From Metabacillus lacus (GTDB taxonomy: Bacteria > Bacillota > Bacilli > Bacillales > Bacillaceae): a DNA stretch of 42,635 nt. A model generated the notes under the pieces. It saw only the letters and a list, made by a program, of their open reading frames with translations, was not told the origin of the DNA and searched no databases. The stretch covers positions 1 to 42,635 of the forward strand of contig NZ_WKKI01000036.1 of NCBI RefSeq assembly GCF_009674805.1. The letters are read 5' to 3'. Shown here piece by piece: positions 16,752 through 24,340 of this stretch. Position 1 is the first letter of the stretch; every line of letters starts with the position of its first letter. Position numbers and translations under genes: made by a program.

Positions 16752-17612
16752 ATGAGTGAAGAAAACAAAACCCTGCCTGCACAAGAACAGGATCAACAGC
16801 CTGGACTAGAAGAGGAAATGAAACCACTGCCGGAGTTTGAAGCGCCTGAGTACAAAGGCAGTGGAAAGCTGCAGGATAAAGTGGCGCTGATAACTGGTGG
16901 AGACAGCGGTATCGGGCGCTCAGTTGCCCTTTACTATGCCAAGGAAGGTGCAGATGTTGCCATCGTTTACCTGAATGAGCATGAAGATGCTGAAAAAACG
17001 AAAAGGCTGATAGAAGACGAAGGAAGAACAGCTCTGCTGATTGACGGAGATATTGGAGAAGAAAGCTTTTGCAAAGAAATTATCAGCAAGACCATTGACA
17101 GATTCGGCAAGCTGGATATTCTTGTGAATAATGCAGCTGAGCAGCATCCGCAGGAAAGTCTTGAGGATATCTCAGCAGAACAGCTGGAGCGTACTTTCAG
17201 AACAAACATCTTCTCTATGTTCTATTTAACTAAAGCCGCTCTGCCTCATTTGCAGAAGGGCAGCTCAATCATCAATACAACATCAATTACTGCTTATGCA
17301 GGTAATCCAACCCTGATCGATTATTCTTCGACGAAAGGGGCAATCACTTCGTTTACTCGTTCTCTTGCCATGTCTCTAGCCGAGAAAGGGATCAGAGTGA
17401 ATGGTGTGGCACCTGGTCCAATTTGGACACCGTTAATTCCGTCAACCTTCCCTGCTGATAAGGTTGAAAAGTTCGGTGCTGATACTCCGATGGGAAGACC
17501 TGGACAGCCGGAAGAACTGGCACCAAGCTATGTTTACCTGGCAAGCAGTGATTCCTCCTATGTGTCGGGCCAAGTGCTTCACGTAAACGGTGGAAAAGTC
17601 ATAAACGGATAA
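16752..17612 (+). CDS. Short-chain dehydrogenase, general-stress type (YdaD/YhdF-like)
   Basis: 286 residues from the ATG at 16752 with GAGGAGGAAT upstream. An N-terminal acidic extension of about 40 residues (rich in Glu, Pro and Gln) precedes the SDR domain. NAD(P) motif TGGDSGIG (48-55), NNAAEQ (126-131), catalytic Ser178, Tyr191 and Lys195 (YSSTK) are all present, so it should be an active classical SDR. In B. subtilis the related YdaD and YhdF belong to the sigma-B stress regulon. Substrate unknown. Shares a bidirectional terminator with the convergent regulator gene. Confidence 0.92.
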   Translation: MSEENKTLPAQEQDQQPGLEEEMKPLPEFEAPEYKGSGKLQDKVALITGGDSGIGRSVALYYAKEGADVAIVYLNEHEDAEKTKRLIEDEGRTALLIDGDIGEESFCKEIISKTIDRFGKLDILVNNAAEQHPQESLEDISAEQLERTFRTNIFSMFYLTKAALPHLQKGSSIINTTSITAYAGNPTLIDYSSTKGAITSFTRSLAMSLAEKGIRVNGVAPGPIWTPLIPSTFPADKVEKFGADTPMGRPGQPEELAPSYVYLASSDSSYVSGQVLHVNGGKVING

Positions 17613-17620
17613 CTGAAATA

Positions 17621-17650
17621 AAAAAAGCAACCTCAGGTGGTTGCTTTTTT
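17621..17650. terminator. Bidirectional terminator SDR / LacI regulator
   Basis: A perfect 12-bp stem (AAAAAAGCAACC 17621-17632 with 17639-17650) with a 6-base loop and A/T runs on both sides. Confidence 0.9.
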
Positions 17651-18699
17651 TATGCTTCCAAATCGAGAATTCTTGCCGGGCCTGCGTGCTTCTTGGCAGA
17701 CTGCCTAATGACAAGTTCATAAGGAACAATCACTCTTTTCACAGGCTCCGAAGGTTCCTCAATTTGCTGAATGATATGCCTGGCTGCTTCGCATCCCAGC
17801 ATATAGATATTAATGTCTACAGTAGTAAGCGGAGGAAACGCGATTTCAGACAGCAGGAAATTGTTAAAAGATACAATGGAAACATCTGACGGGACCTGTA
17901 TCTTCATCGCAGACAGCTTGTTTAACACACCGAGTGCCATAAGGTCATCTGCCACAACCAGCGCTGTTGGCGGAAGTTTCAGGGAAAATAGTTCCTTAAC
18001 AGCTTCCTGTCCGCCCTCTTCCAGAAATTCTTCATGCACAATATAGTCATCTCGATACTCCAGCCCTGCATTTCTTATCGCTTTCTCATATCCCAGCAGT
18101 CTGTCAATGGTTACGACAAAATTCAAATTACCTCCAACAAAAGCAATTTCTTTATGCCCCAGGCTGATTAAATGCTCTGTGACTTCTTTAGCCGCTCTGT
18201 AATTGTCATTGTCTACATGGGTAATTCTCTCCATATCCTTAAAAGGTTTTCCTACAATTACAAAAGGAAAGTTTTTGTCTTTTAAATATGAAGTCAGTTT
18301 GTCATCAACCTTTGAGTACAGCACAATGATTCCGTCTACCCGTTTTCCTTCAACCATTTGCACAACACCTTCATAAATTTCCTCTTCCGTTTCGCCTGTG
18401 GACATATGAAGTGCATAGTGTTTCTGGTGAGCCCCTTTGCTGATTCCCCTAATCACCTCAGGAAAGAAAGGATTTTGAAATGCTTTATCAGTAGAACTGT
18501 GGATCACAACCCCTATTGCCTGTGTAGACTGATTCGCCAGGCTTCTCGCAATAAAATTAGGATGATACCCCAGCTCATCCATGGCTTTTCTTACTCTTTC
18601 TTTTGTTTTGTCACTAATGCGCGGATTATTCGCAATTACCCTCGAAACTGTAGACGGCGCAACTTTTGCAAGCTTCGCAACATCTTTAATCGTCGCCAT
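17650..18699 (-). CDS. mdxR: LacI family repressor of maltodextrin genes (MdxR/MalR-like)
   Basis: 349 residues. The N-terminal helix-turn-helix TIKDVAKLAKVAPSTVSRVI (3-22) is a standard LacI reading head, followed by the hinge and a periplasmic-binding-protein-like sensor domain. ATG at 18697-18699 follows GAGGGGAG; the open frame upstream of it lacks any start signal. It is the last gene behind the amylase gene on the same strand, at a distance of 109 bases, so it may be partly co-transcribed with the transporter operon. It should bind the two palindromic operators at 24105-24122 and 24171-24188. The effector (maltodextrin) is inferred from context. Confidence 0.88.
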   Translation of the reverse strand: MATIKDVAKLAKVAPSTVSRVIANNPRISDKTKERVRKAMDELGYHPNFIARSLANQSTQAIGVVIHSSTDKAFQNPFFPEVIRGISKGAHQKHYALHMSTGETEEEIYEGVVQMVEGKRVDGIIVLYSKVDDKLTSYLKDKNFPFVIVGKPFKDMERITHVDNDNYRAAKEVTEHLISLGHKEIAFVGGNLNFVVTIDRLLGYEKAIRNAGLEYRDDYIVHEEFLEEGGQEAVKELFSLKLPPTALVVADDLMALGVLNKLSAMKIQVPSDVSIVSFNNFLLSEIAFPPLTTVDINIYMLGCEAARHIIQQIEEPSEPVKRVIVPYELVIRQSAKKHAGPARILDLEA

Positions 18700-18808
18700 G
18701 TGACCACTCCCCTCTCTCCCGCCATCCTCTTTTTTCCTCTTGTGAAGGAAGCTGCCGGAGTATGTAGCAGGCCTTCTCTTAGTTCCCGCTCTATGCCGGC
18801 TGAAACCT

Positions 18809-20341
18809 TCACTGATGGTTTTTTTTCCTGCGATTTGCAAACAGAAATGCAGCAAATAAAACCGGGATGAGTACAATCACTGAGATAAAAGAATAGTTTA
18901 TCCCTGTTTTGTCCTCTAAACGATAAATCTCTGCTGTTTCACGATCCAGCACAATTTCATATGCACCGTTTTGCTCTGCTACAGAGTCATCAAGCAGCAA
19001 GCCTTTCAGTTCTTTATTTTCAGCAATTACTGAAGAATCCAGAACTGCCTTTTCTGCCTTGGATGAGTTATTCAAAGCAATAATCATCTGTTCATTATTA
19101 GCAGTCCTTTTAAAAACAGCCATTCCGCCCTGATCATACAGCATTTCAAAATTTCCTTCTGTTAAAGCGGAAAATTCTTTGCGAATGCTGGCAAGCTTGC
19201 CAATATACTTGTTCAGTTCATCATCGGTCCGGAAATTCATCAGCTGTCTGTTATCTGGATCTTCTCCTCCATCCATAGCAATTTCTGTTCCATAATAAAC
19301 AATAGGAATACCCGGAGCTGTATACAGATAAGAGAGAGCCATTTTCAGCCTTGTTCCCGGATGCTGCTGCTTCTGTATAGCCTTTCTCGTGAATCTGACA
19401 TTATCATGATTGTCCAGGAACGTACCGAGAAGATATGGATTTTGATAATACGCTTCATTTCTTCTCCACACATCATATAGAGGTCCAATCGATTTGTCAG
19501 GCTCGCTGAAGACAGCGCCCATTTCTTCATATAGAGGATAATCAACAAAAGAATCTATTCCCGTTTTCTCATATTCAGCCAAATACCTGGGATCGTTGTC
19601 CCATACTTCACCAAGCAGGAAAAAATTTTCTTTTAAAGACTTCACATGGACCGCAAATTCTTCCCAGAATTCTTTTGGCACATGGCGGACAGTGTCCAGC
19701 CTGTATCCATCAATATCTGTTTCTTCAATCCAGTATGCGGCTGCATCCAATAAATACTGCCTTGCCTCTGGGTGCGATTGGTCTAAATCAGGCAGACCGA
19801 AAAGCCAGCCATTCTCAAGATCATCCTGGTTATCCCAGTTTGAAATAGGCTGATTTTCGTGAAACCAACCCGCTTTGTCAGAATCATTCAGCCATTCATG
19901 CTGATAGCCGGTATGATTAGCCACAAAATCAAGAATGATTTTCATGTCCCTTTCATGTGCCTTTTCAACCAGCTCCTTCATATCGTCCAGAGTTCCGAAG
20001 TGTTCTTCCACTTTCATAAAATCACTTATCCAGTAGCCATGATAGCCGCCCGGTTCATTTTCAAATATAGGTGTGAGCCAAATCGAAGTAAAACCCATTT
20101 CCTTGATATAATCCAGTTGATTGATAATCCCTCTAAGATCACCGCCATGATAGGCTTTAGGATCTTTCGTATTCACTTCAACATCATTGGAAGTATCCCC
20201 GTTGTTAAACCGGTCCACCATAACAAAGTAAATCATCTCATTTTGCCAGGCTCTTTCTTCTTTTTCAGCGGCACTCGCAGGCAAGGCGTAAAAAAGAAGA
20301 AACGGGATTAGACACAGTTTGAATATACCTCGTCTGCTCAT
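18809..20341 (-). CDS. Exported, C-terminally membrane-anchored alpha-amylase (GH13)
   Basis: 510 residues. Signal peptide about 1-24 (LCLIPFLLFYALPASAA). GH13 conserved regions in order: DFVANHTG (138-145), GYRLDTVRH with nucleophile Asp216, LLGEVWD with acid/base Glu245, FLDNHDNVR with Asp313. After the beta-sandwich C-domain the protein ends with a hydrophobic helix (about 483-504) and the basic tail NRRKKNHQ, so it should be held on the outer face of the membrane. It probably shortens starch or glycogen chains next to the MdxEFG transporter. GGAGGAG precedes the ATG. It lies 91 bases after mdxG in the same direction; two hairpins occupy the gap. Confidence 0.92.
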   Translation of the reverse strand: MSRRGIFKLCLIPFLLFYALPASAAEKEERAWQNEMIYFVMVDRFNNGDTSNDVEVNTKDPKAYHGGDLRGIINQLDYIKEMGFTSIWLTPIFENEPGGYHGYWISDFMKVEEHFGTLDDMKELVEKAHERDMKIILDFVANHTGYQHEWLNDSDKAGWFHENQPISNWDNQDDLENGWLFGLPDLDQSHPEARQYLLDAAAYWIEETDIDGYRLDTVRHVPKEFWEEFAVHVKSLKENFFLLGEVWDNDPRYLAEYEKTGIDSFVDYPLYEEMGAVFSEPDKSIGPLYDVWRRNEAYYQNPYLLGTFLDNHDNVRFTRKAIQKQQHPGTRLKMALSYLYTAPGIPIVYYGTEIAMDGGEDPDNRQLMNFRTDDELNKYIGKLASIRKEFSALTEGNFEMLYDQGGMAVFKRTANNEQMIIALNNSSKAEKAVLDSSVIAENKELKGLLLDDSVAEQNGAYEIVLDRETAEIYRLEDKTGINYSFISVIVLIPVLFAAFLFANRRKKNHQ

Positions 20342-20358
20342 CGCCGCTCCTCCATATA

Positions 20359-20408
20359 CTCTGCAGCAAAACTGCAGAGCTTCACTATAACTGGCAGCAT
20401 TCCTGCCA
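20359..20408. other. Two intercistronic hairpins between mdxG and the amylase gene
   Basis: CTCTGCAG (20359-20366) pairs perfectly with 20372-20379; TGGCAG (20392-20397) pairs with 20403-20408. On the minus strand neither has a following T tract, so they look like mRNA-stabilising or processing structures rather than terminators of the operon. Confidence 0.6.
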
Positions 20409-20432
20409 TTTTTTTTTGCTTCTTCTTTAAGA

Positions 20433-21275
20433 TTATCCTTTTGTTCCGCCAGCCGTCAATCCTGAGACGAAATAACGCTGGAAGGAAAGGAACAGAATGG
20501 CGATTGGAACTGCAATCAAAACCGCACCTGCAGCAAATGTCGTAAATTCCGCACCGAATTGTTTTGCTACCATATCATACAATCCTACTGCCAAAGTATA
20601 ATTTTTTTCAGTTCTCAGTAGAATACTTGCGATAATGAAGTCTGCAAATGGAGCGATGAAAGAAAATAGTGCTACAACTGCCACAATCGGTTTTGCGAGC
20701 GGCATTATAATCTGGATAAAGATTCGGAAATGCCCCGCTCCATCAATTCTTGCCGATTCATCAAGCTCTTTCGGAATGGTATCGAGATACCCTTTCATCA
20801 GCCATGTGTTCATCGGAATCTGGCCGCCGACATAAACCAGAATCAGACCCAGATGGGAATCAAGCAAACCAGTCAGCAATGCCAGAATAAAGATGGCAAT
20901 GAGAGCGGCAAAGTTCGGAATCATTTGCAAAATCAGGAACGTCAGCAAGCCGTTCTTACGCCCGACAAAACGGTAGCGGGAGAATGAATAAGCTGTAAAG
21001 CTGACAAGTATCACAGTTAAAAGCATGGTGGAAACACTTACTTTTAAAGAGTTCCAGTACCAGTACAAATAGTTGCTCTGATTAACATCAAACAGCTTTT
21101 CATAATGCCGTAAGCTTGCGTTCTCAGGAATAATGCTGGAACCAGATAAGCTCTGCCCCGGATTAAAGGAAGAACCAATGATCCATAGAACAGGATAAAG
21201 AATGACCGCGAACATGAACAAGATAACCAAATATGATAGTGTCAGTCTGATATACTTCTGTCTTTTTATATTCAT
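20433..21275 (-). CDS. mdxG: MdxG/MalG-type maltodextrin ABC permease
   Basis: 280 residues, six predicted membrane helices. The EAA loop that docks the ATPase is DESARIDGAGHFRIFIQIIM (about 170-190). It forms the channel with MdxF. The ATG at 21273-21275 starts one base after the mdxF stop, with AGAGGAT inside the end of mdxF, so the two are translationally coupled. The family match to MalG is strong; the sugar is inferred from the amylases and the regulator. Confidence 0.94.
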   Translation of the reverse strand: MNIKRQKYIRLTLSYLVILFMFAVILYPVLWIIGSSFNPGQSLSGSSIIPENASLRHYEKLFDVNQSNYLYWYWNSLKVSVSTMLLTVILVSFTAYSFSRYRFVGRKNGLLTFLILQMIPNFAALIAIFILALLTGLLDSHLGLILVYVGGQIPMNTWLMKGYLDTIPKELDESARIDGAGHFRIFIQIIMPLAKPIVAVVALFSFIAPFADFIIASILLRTEKNYTLAVGLYDMVAKQFGAEFTTFAAGAVLIAVPIAILFLSFQRYFVSGLTAGGTKG

Positions 21276-21276
21276 A

Positions 21277-22560
21277 TTACATCATATCCTCTTCCTGGAA
21301 TGATTTTGTTCTTCTAAACTGCCACAGTGCAACAGTGATGACGATGATTGATAGCAGCATTGTAATTGCAGCTGCCTTCGAATATTGAGCAGATGTCATG
21401 GTCAGGCGGTAAATCCACGAAATCAGAATATCAGTTCCACCTGCATTCTGATCAGGTATTGCCGGGCCGCCTCCGTTAAACAGGTAAATGACGTTAAAGT
21501 TATTAAAGTTAAACGTGTACTGTGTGATCAGAATTGGCGCTGTAGCAAAAAGCACAAGAGGAAGCGTAATGCTTTTGAACTTTTGCATTGTATTTGCTCC
21601 ATCAACCGTTGCAGCTTCATACAGCTCATCAGGTATGGATTGCAGCACCCCTGTAGTCATTGCAAAGATAAACGGGAAACCGAGCCATGACTGCAGGAAA
21701 ATAACTGCAAGTCTCGTCCACATTGGATCTGTCATCCACGGTATGGGATCGATTCCAAATGCTCCCAATATATCACGGTTGATAGCTCCAAATGATTCGT
21801 TAAACATGCCGGCAAACACCAATATCGAAACGAAAGCCGGAATGGCCCAAGGAAGAATGAAAACTGTTCTGATAAGGGCTTTTCCTTTCAGATCTTTCTG
21901 GTTCACGATAATAGCAAGCAGGATCCCCAGTGAAACCTGAAGCGTTGTTGCGGCAAACGTCCATACTACTGTCCATGCAAAAACAGCAAAGAATGTCTGG
22001 CGCCAGATTTCTATTTTAAATATGTCAATAAAGTTTTGAAAACCTACCCAGTCTACAAGCTTTGCAGGCGGTGAGTGGTAAAGGTCATAATTTGTAAAAG
22101 CAAGCAGGATTACAAAGATGATTGGAAAAATAACAACAAACACGAGAAGTAAAAATCCCGGTGTAATCATTAAATACGGAAAACCGTTATCCAGAAGGTT
22201 TTTATACTGTTCGCGTACTGAACTAAGCTCAAGCCCTAAATCTCGCTTTTCACCATTTTTGTATGCATCCCTCAAGTTATACAAATAAAAACCTAGTCCA
22301 AACACAATGACAATTAGAGCGAGTATTCCGTAAACAAGCAGGAAGATTGAGTGGTCACGGGGGGTTTGTGTTCCAAGAGTGGTAATACCCCAGATCCCTA
22401 TATCAAGCAGATCCCAAAACACATAAAAGAATGATGCAATTAAAACTAAAAAGATACCGCCTTTTAAATATTGCTTATTATATAATTGTCCTATTCCAGG
22501 AATAAGTGAAAGGGCAAGCGCCGCTTTTCTGTGATTGGAACGATATTGAATCTCTTCCAT
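21277..22560 (-). CDS. mdxF: MdxF/MalF-type maltodextrin ABC permease
   Basis: 427 residues from the ATG at 22558-22560; the frame extends to 22596 but only the inner ATG has a purine-rich GAGGGG upstream (12 bases, rather long). N-terminal TM2-like part (LIPGIGQLYNKQYLKGGIF), typical of the Bacillus MdxF, precedes the permease domain. The EAA loop is DELYEAATVDGANTMQKFK (about 325-343). No ATPase gene is present in the cluster; B. subtilis uses the shared ATPase MsmX for this transporter, and the same is expected here. Confidence 0.92.
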   Translation of the reverse strand: MEEIQYRSNHRKAALALSLIPGIGQLYNKQYLKGGIFLVLIASFFYVFWDLLDIGIWGITTLGTQTPRDHSIFLLVYGILALIVIVFGLGFYLYNLRDAYKNGEKRDLGLELSSVREQYKNLLDNGFPYLMITPGFLLLVFVVIFPIIFVILLAFTNYDLYHSPPAKLVDWVGFQNFIDIFKIEIWRQTFFAVFAWTVVWTFAATTLQVSLGILLAIIVNQKDLKGKALIRTVFILPWAIPAFVSILVFAGMFNESFGAINRDILGAFGIDPIPWMTDPMWTRLAVIFLQSWLGFPFIFAMTTGVLQSIPDELYEAATVDGANTMQKFKSITLPLVLFATAPILITQYTFNFNNFNVIYLFNGGGPAIPDQNAGGTDILISWIYRLTMTSAQYSKAAAITMLLSIIVITVALWQFRRTKSFQEEDMM

Positions 22561-22628
22561 TGTCTCTGTATTCCCCTCTCTGTATAGTAAAGGCATTGAT
22601 GTCTATGAAGATGTAAGCAAAGCCTTTA

Positions 22629-22761
22629 TAAAGCAGTAATCCAGGCAGATGCCGGCTTTACTGCTTTACAAAATTTTGCTTAACAGCATTCCCAGTGCAT
22701 CCATGGCTTGCTTTAATCTTTTTTAAAGATAAGCAGTACCTTCGTTCATTACCGAAGGTAC
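22629..22761 (-). other. Two strong hairpins in the mdxE-mdxF gap
   Basis: TAAAGCAGTAA (22629-22639) pairs perfectly with 22658-22668, enclosing a GCCGGC-containing inner loop. GTACCTTCG (22736-22744) pairs with 22753-22761 and extends to 12 bp with one G-U. The second lies 19 bases after the mdxE stop and has a weak T-rich 3' side (CTTTAAAAAAG), so it could act as partial terminator or as a 3' protection of the mdxE message. Confidence 0.7.
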
Positions 22762-22780
22762 CGCTCTGAGCATTCATTCC

Positions 22781-24070
22781 TTATTTGGAATGATTCGCAT
22801 CAATATTTTGTTGGATCGCTTTTACAGCAGAATCCATTGCAGCTTTAGGTTCTGCCTTTCCTGTAACAATGTTTTGAAGGTTATCAGCCATAGGCTTCCA
22901 CACTTCACCCATTTCAGGAATGTTCGGCATAGGAACAGCTACAGCAGACTGTTCAGCCACAGCTTTAGCTTCTTGATTATCTGCAATTGCAGGATCGTCG
23001 ATCAAAGCTGTCACAGGAGGAATCTCAAACGTATTTTCATAACGGTATTTAGAATTTTCTTCATTCGTAATAAACTCTACAAATTTCGTAGCCCATTCTT
23101 GGTTTTTAGAATAAGAACTTACATGCCATCCTTTTACACCCATGAATGTTTTCATCGGCTCTCCATTTTCGAACTTCGGAAGAGGAGCAACACCGATATC
23201 AATGCCGGCATCTTTGTAAGGACCAAAAGCCCAAGGACCGTTCATAACGAAACCGACTTTTCCTTCATTGAAAAGACCATCAAGAGCGGATCCGCCGTTT
23301 TCACCAATAATTCCTTTAGGGAATAAACCTTCTGTGTACCATTTTTGAATGTATTCAGCACCTTTTACAGCACCCTCGTTGTTAAGGCCAAGATCTTGTG
23401 CATCAAGCACGCCGTCCTGTTCATTGAATACATAGCCGCCCATTCCGCCGATAACTGAATGTGCGAAATAGAAGTTATCAAATAATGCGAGGAACCCGTA
23501 TTGATTTCCGCTGGTAAGCTCTTTGGATTTCTCATATAGCTCTTCCATTGTTGCAGGCACTTCATCAACAATTGCCTTGTTGTAGATTAAAACAGGTGTT
23601 TCAGTAGATTTTGGAAGGCCGTAAAGCTTTCCATCATATGTTTGAGACAGAATAGAAGATTCAGTGAACTTGCTTTTTACATCATCTTCCACACTAATTT
23701 CTGCAATTAGACCTTCAACAGCAACCTGGCCGATTTGATCGTGAGGCAAAGTTACTACGTCAGGACCTGTTCCTGCAGGACCGTCTAAACGCAGCTGGTC
23801 ACGCGCTTTTGTAGCCATTTCTACTTCTTTAAACTCAATTTTAATGCCATTTTCTTCTTCAAAATCTTTTGCTACTTTTTCAAGCCATTTGGATTTATCT
23901 TTATCTTCCCAAACAATTAATTTCTCCGGTTTTTCCGGCAGTCCTTCAGCAGATTCGCCTCCAGCACCCTCAGTATTTCCCCCTGTACCCTCTTTTGCGT
24001 CAGGACCGCAAGCGGCTAACACACCTAGAAGAAGCAGCATCATCATAAACAATGAAAGAGCTTTCTTCAA
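22781..24070 (-). CDS. mdxE: MdxE/MalE-type maltodextrin-binding lipoprotein
   Basis: 429 residues from the TTG at 24068-24070, which has GGAGGGG 7 bases upstream; the frame continues to 24121 through the operator, which is not plausible as coding. Signal with lipobox LAAC (Cys21) and then a Gly/Glu/Ala-rich linker. The mature part (IVWEDKDKSKWLEKVAKDFE, DVVTLPHDQIGQVAVEGLI, GPWAFGPYKDAGIDIGVAPLP) is a typical MalE-like solute-binding protein. It captures maltodextrins outside the membrane for MdxFG. First gene of the operon. Confidence 0.95.
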   Translation of the reverse strand: MKKALSLFMMMLLLLGVLAACGPDAKEGTGGNTEGAGGESAEGLPEKPEKLIVWEDKDKSKWLEKVAKDFEEENGIKIEFKEVEMATKARDQLRLDGPAGTGPDVVTLPHDQIGQVAVEGLIAEISVEDDVKSKFTESSILSQTYDGKLYGLPKSTETPVLIYNKAIVDEVPATMEELYEKSKELTSGNQYGFLALFDNFYFAHSVIGGMGGYVFNEQDGVLDAQDLGLNNEGAVKGAEYIQKWYTEGLFPKGIIGENGGSALDGLFNEGKVGFVMNGPWAFGPYKDAGIDIGVAPLPKFENGEPMKTFMGVKGWHVSSYSKNQEWATKFVEFITNEENSKYRYENTFEIPPVTALIDDPAIADNQEAKAVAEQSAVAVPMPNIPEMGEVWKPMADNLQNIVTGKAEPKAAMDSAVKAIQQNIDANHSK

Positions 24071-24104
24071 AATGACCCCTCCTAATATAGTAATCTTTTT
24101 TATT

Positions 24105-24226
24105 TGTACAAACGGTTGCACAAAAATGATTTAAAAAAATGCAGCGCTTTCATTAAAGCGAATACATTTCTGTGAAAACGATTGCACAACATACTTTTAT
24201 TATAGCGCCTATTTTTGTTTTGACAA
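24105..24226 (-). promoter_or_regulatory. mdxE promoter with two LacI/CcpA-type operators
   Basis: Minus strand: -35 TTGTCA (24221-24226), 16-base spacer, -10 TATAAT (24199-24204). Operator 1, TGTGAAAACGATTGCACA (24171-24188), contains a full match to the CcpA cre consensus TGNAANCGNTTNCA and lies just after the start point. Operator 2, TGTACAAACGGTTGCACA (24105-24122), has the same outer TGT/ACA frame and lies 66 bases further into the leader. A half-site CAAGCGTTTTTG overlaps the -35 region. The divergent neopullulanase gene shares this region; TTGACA (24220-24225) could be its -35. Confidence 0.8.
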
Positions 24227-24340
24227 GCGTTTTTGAAAAAAAAATTTATAACTCTATTAAAGCTGAAATTTGACTTCTAAATACCTTTCAAATAATCTTT
24301 AATTAAACTATTTTGCAACTATTGTCCTGGGAGGATGAAC

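Noticed and set aside
18700-18876. 59-residue N-terminal extension of the LacI regulator
   Set aside because: LacI proteins begin directly with the helix-turn-helix; the inner ATG has GAGGGGAG upstream and the extension overlaps the amylase gene.
24071-24121. Extension of the maltodextrin-binding protein through the operator region
   Set aside because: The TTG at 24070 has a strong ribosome binding site and yields a normal lipoprotein signal; the extension covers an operator.
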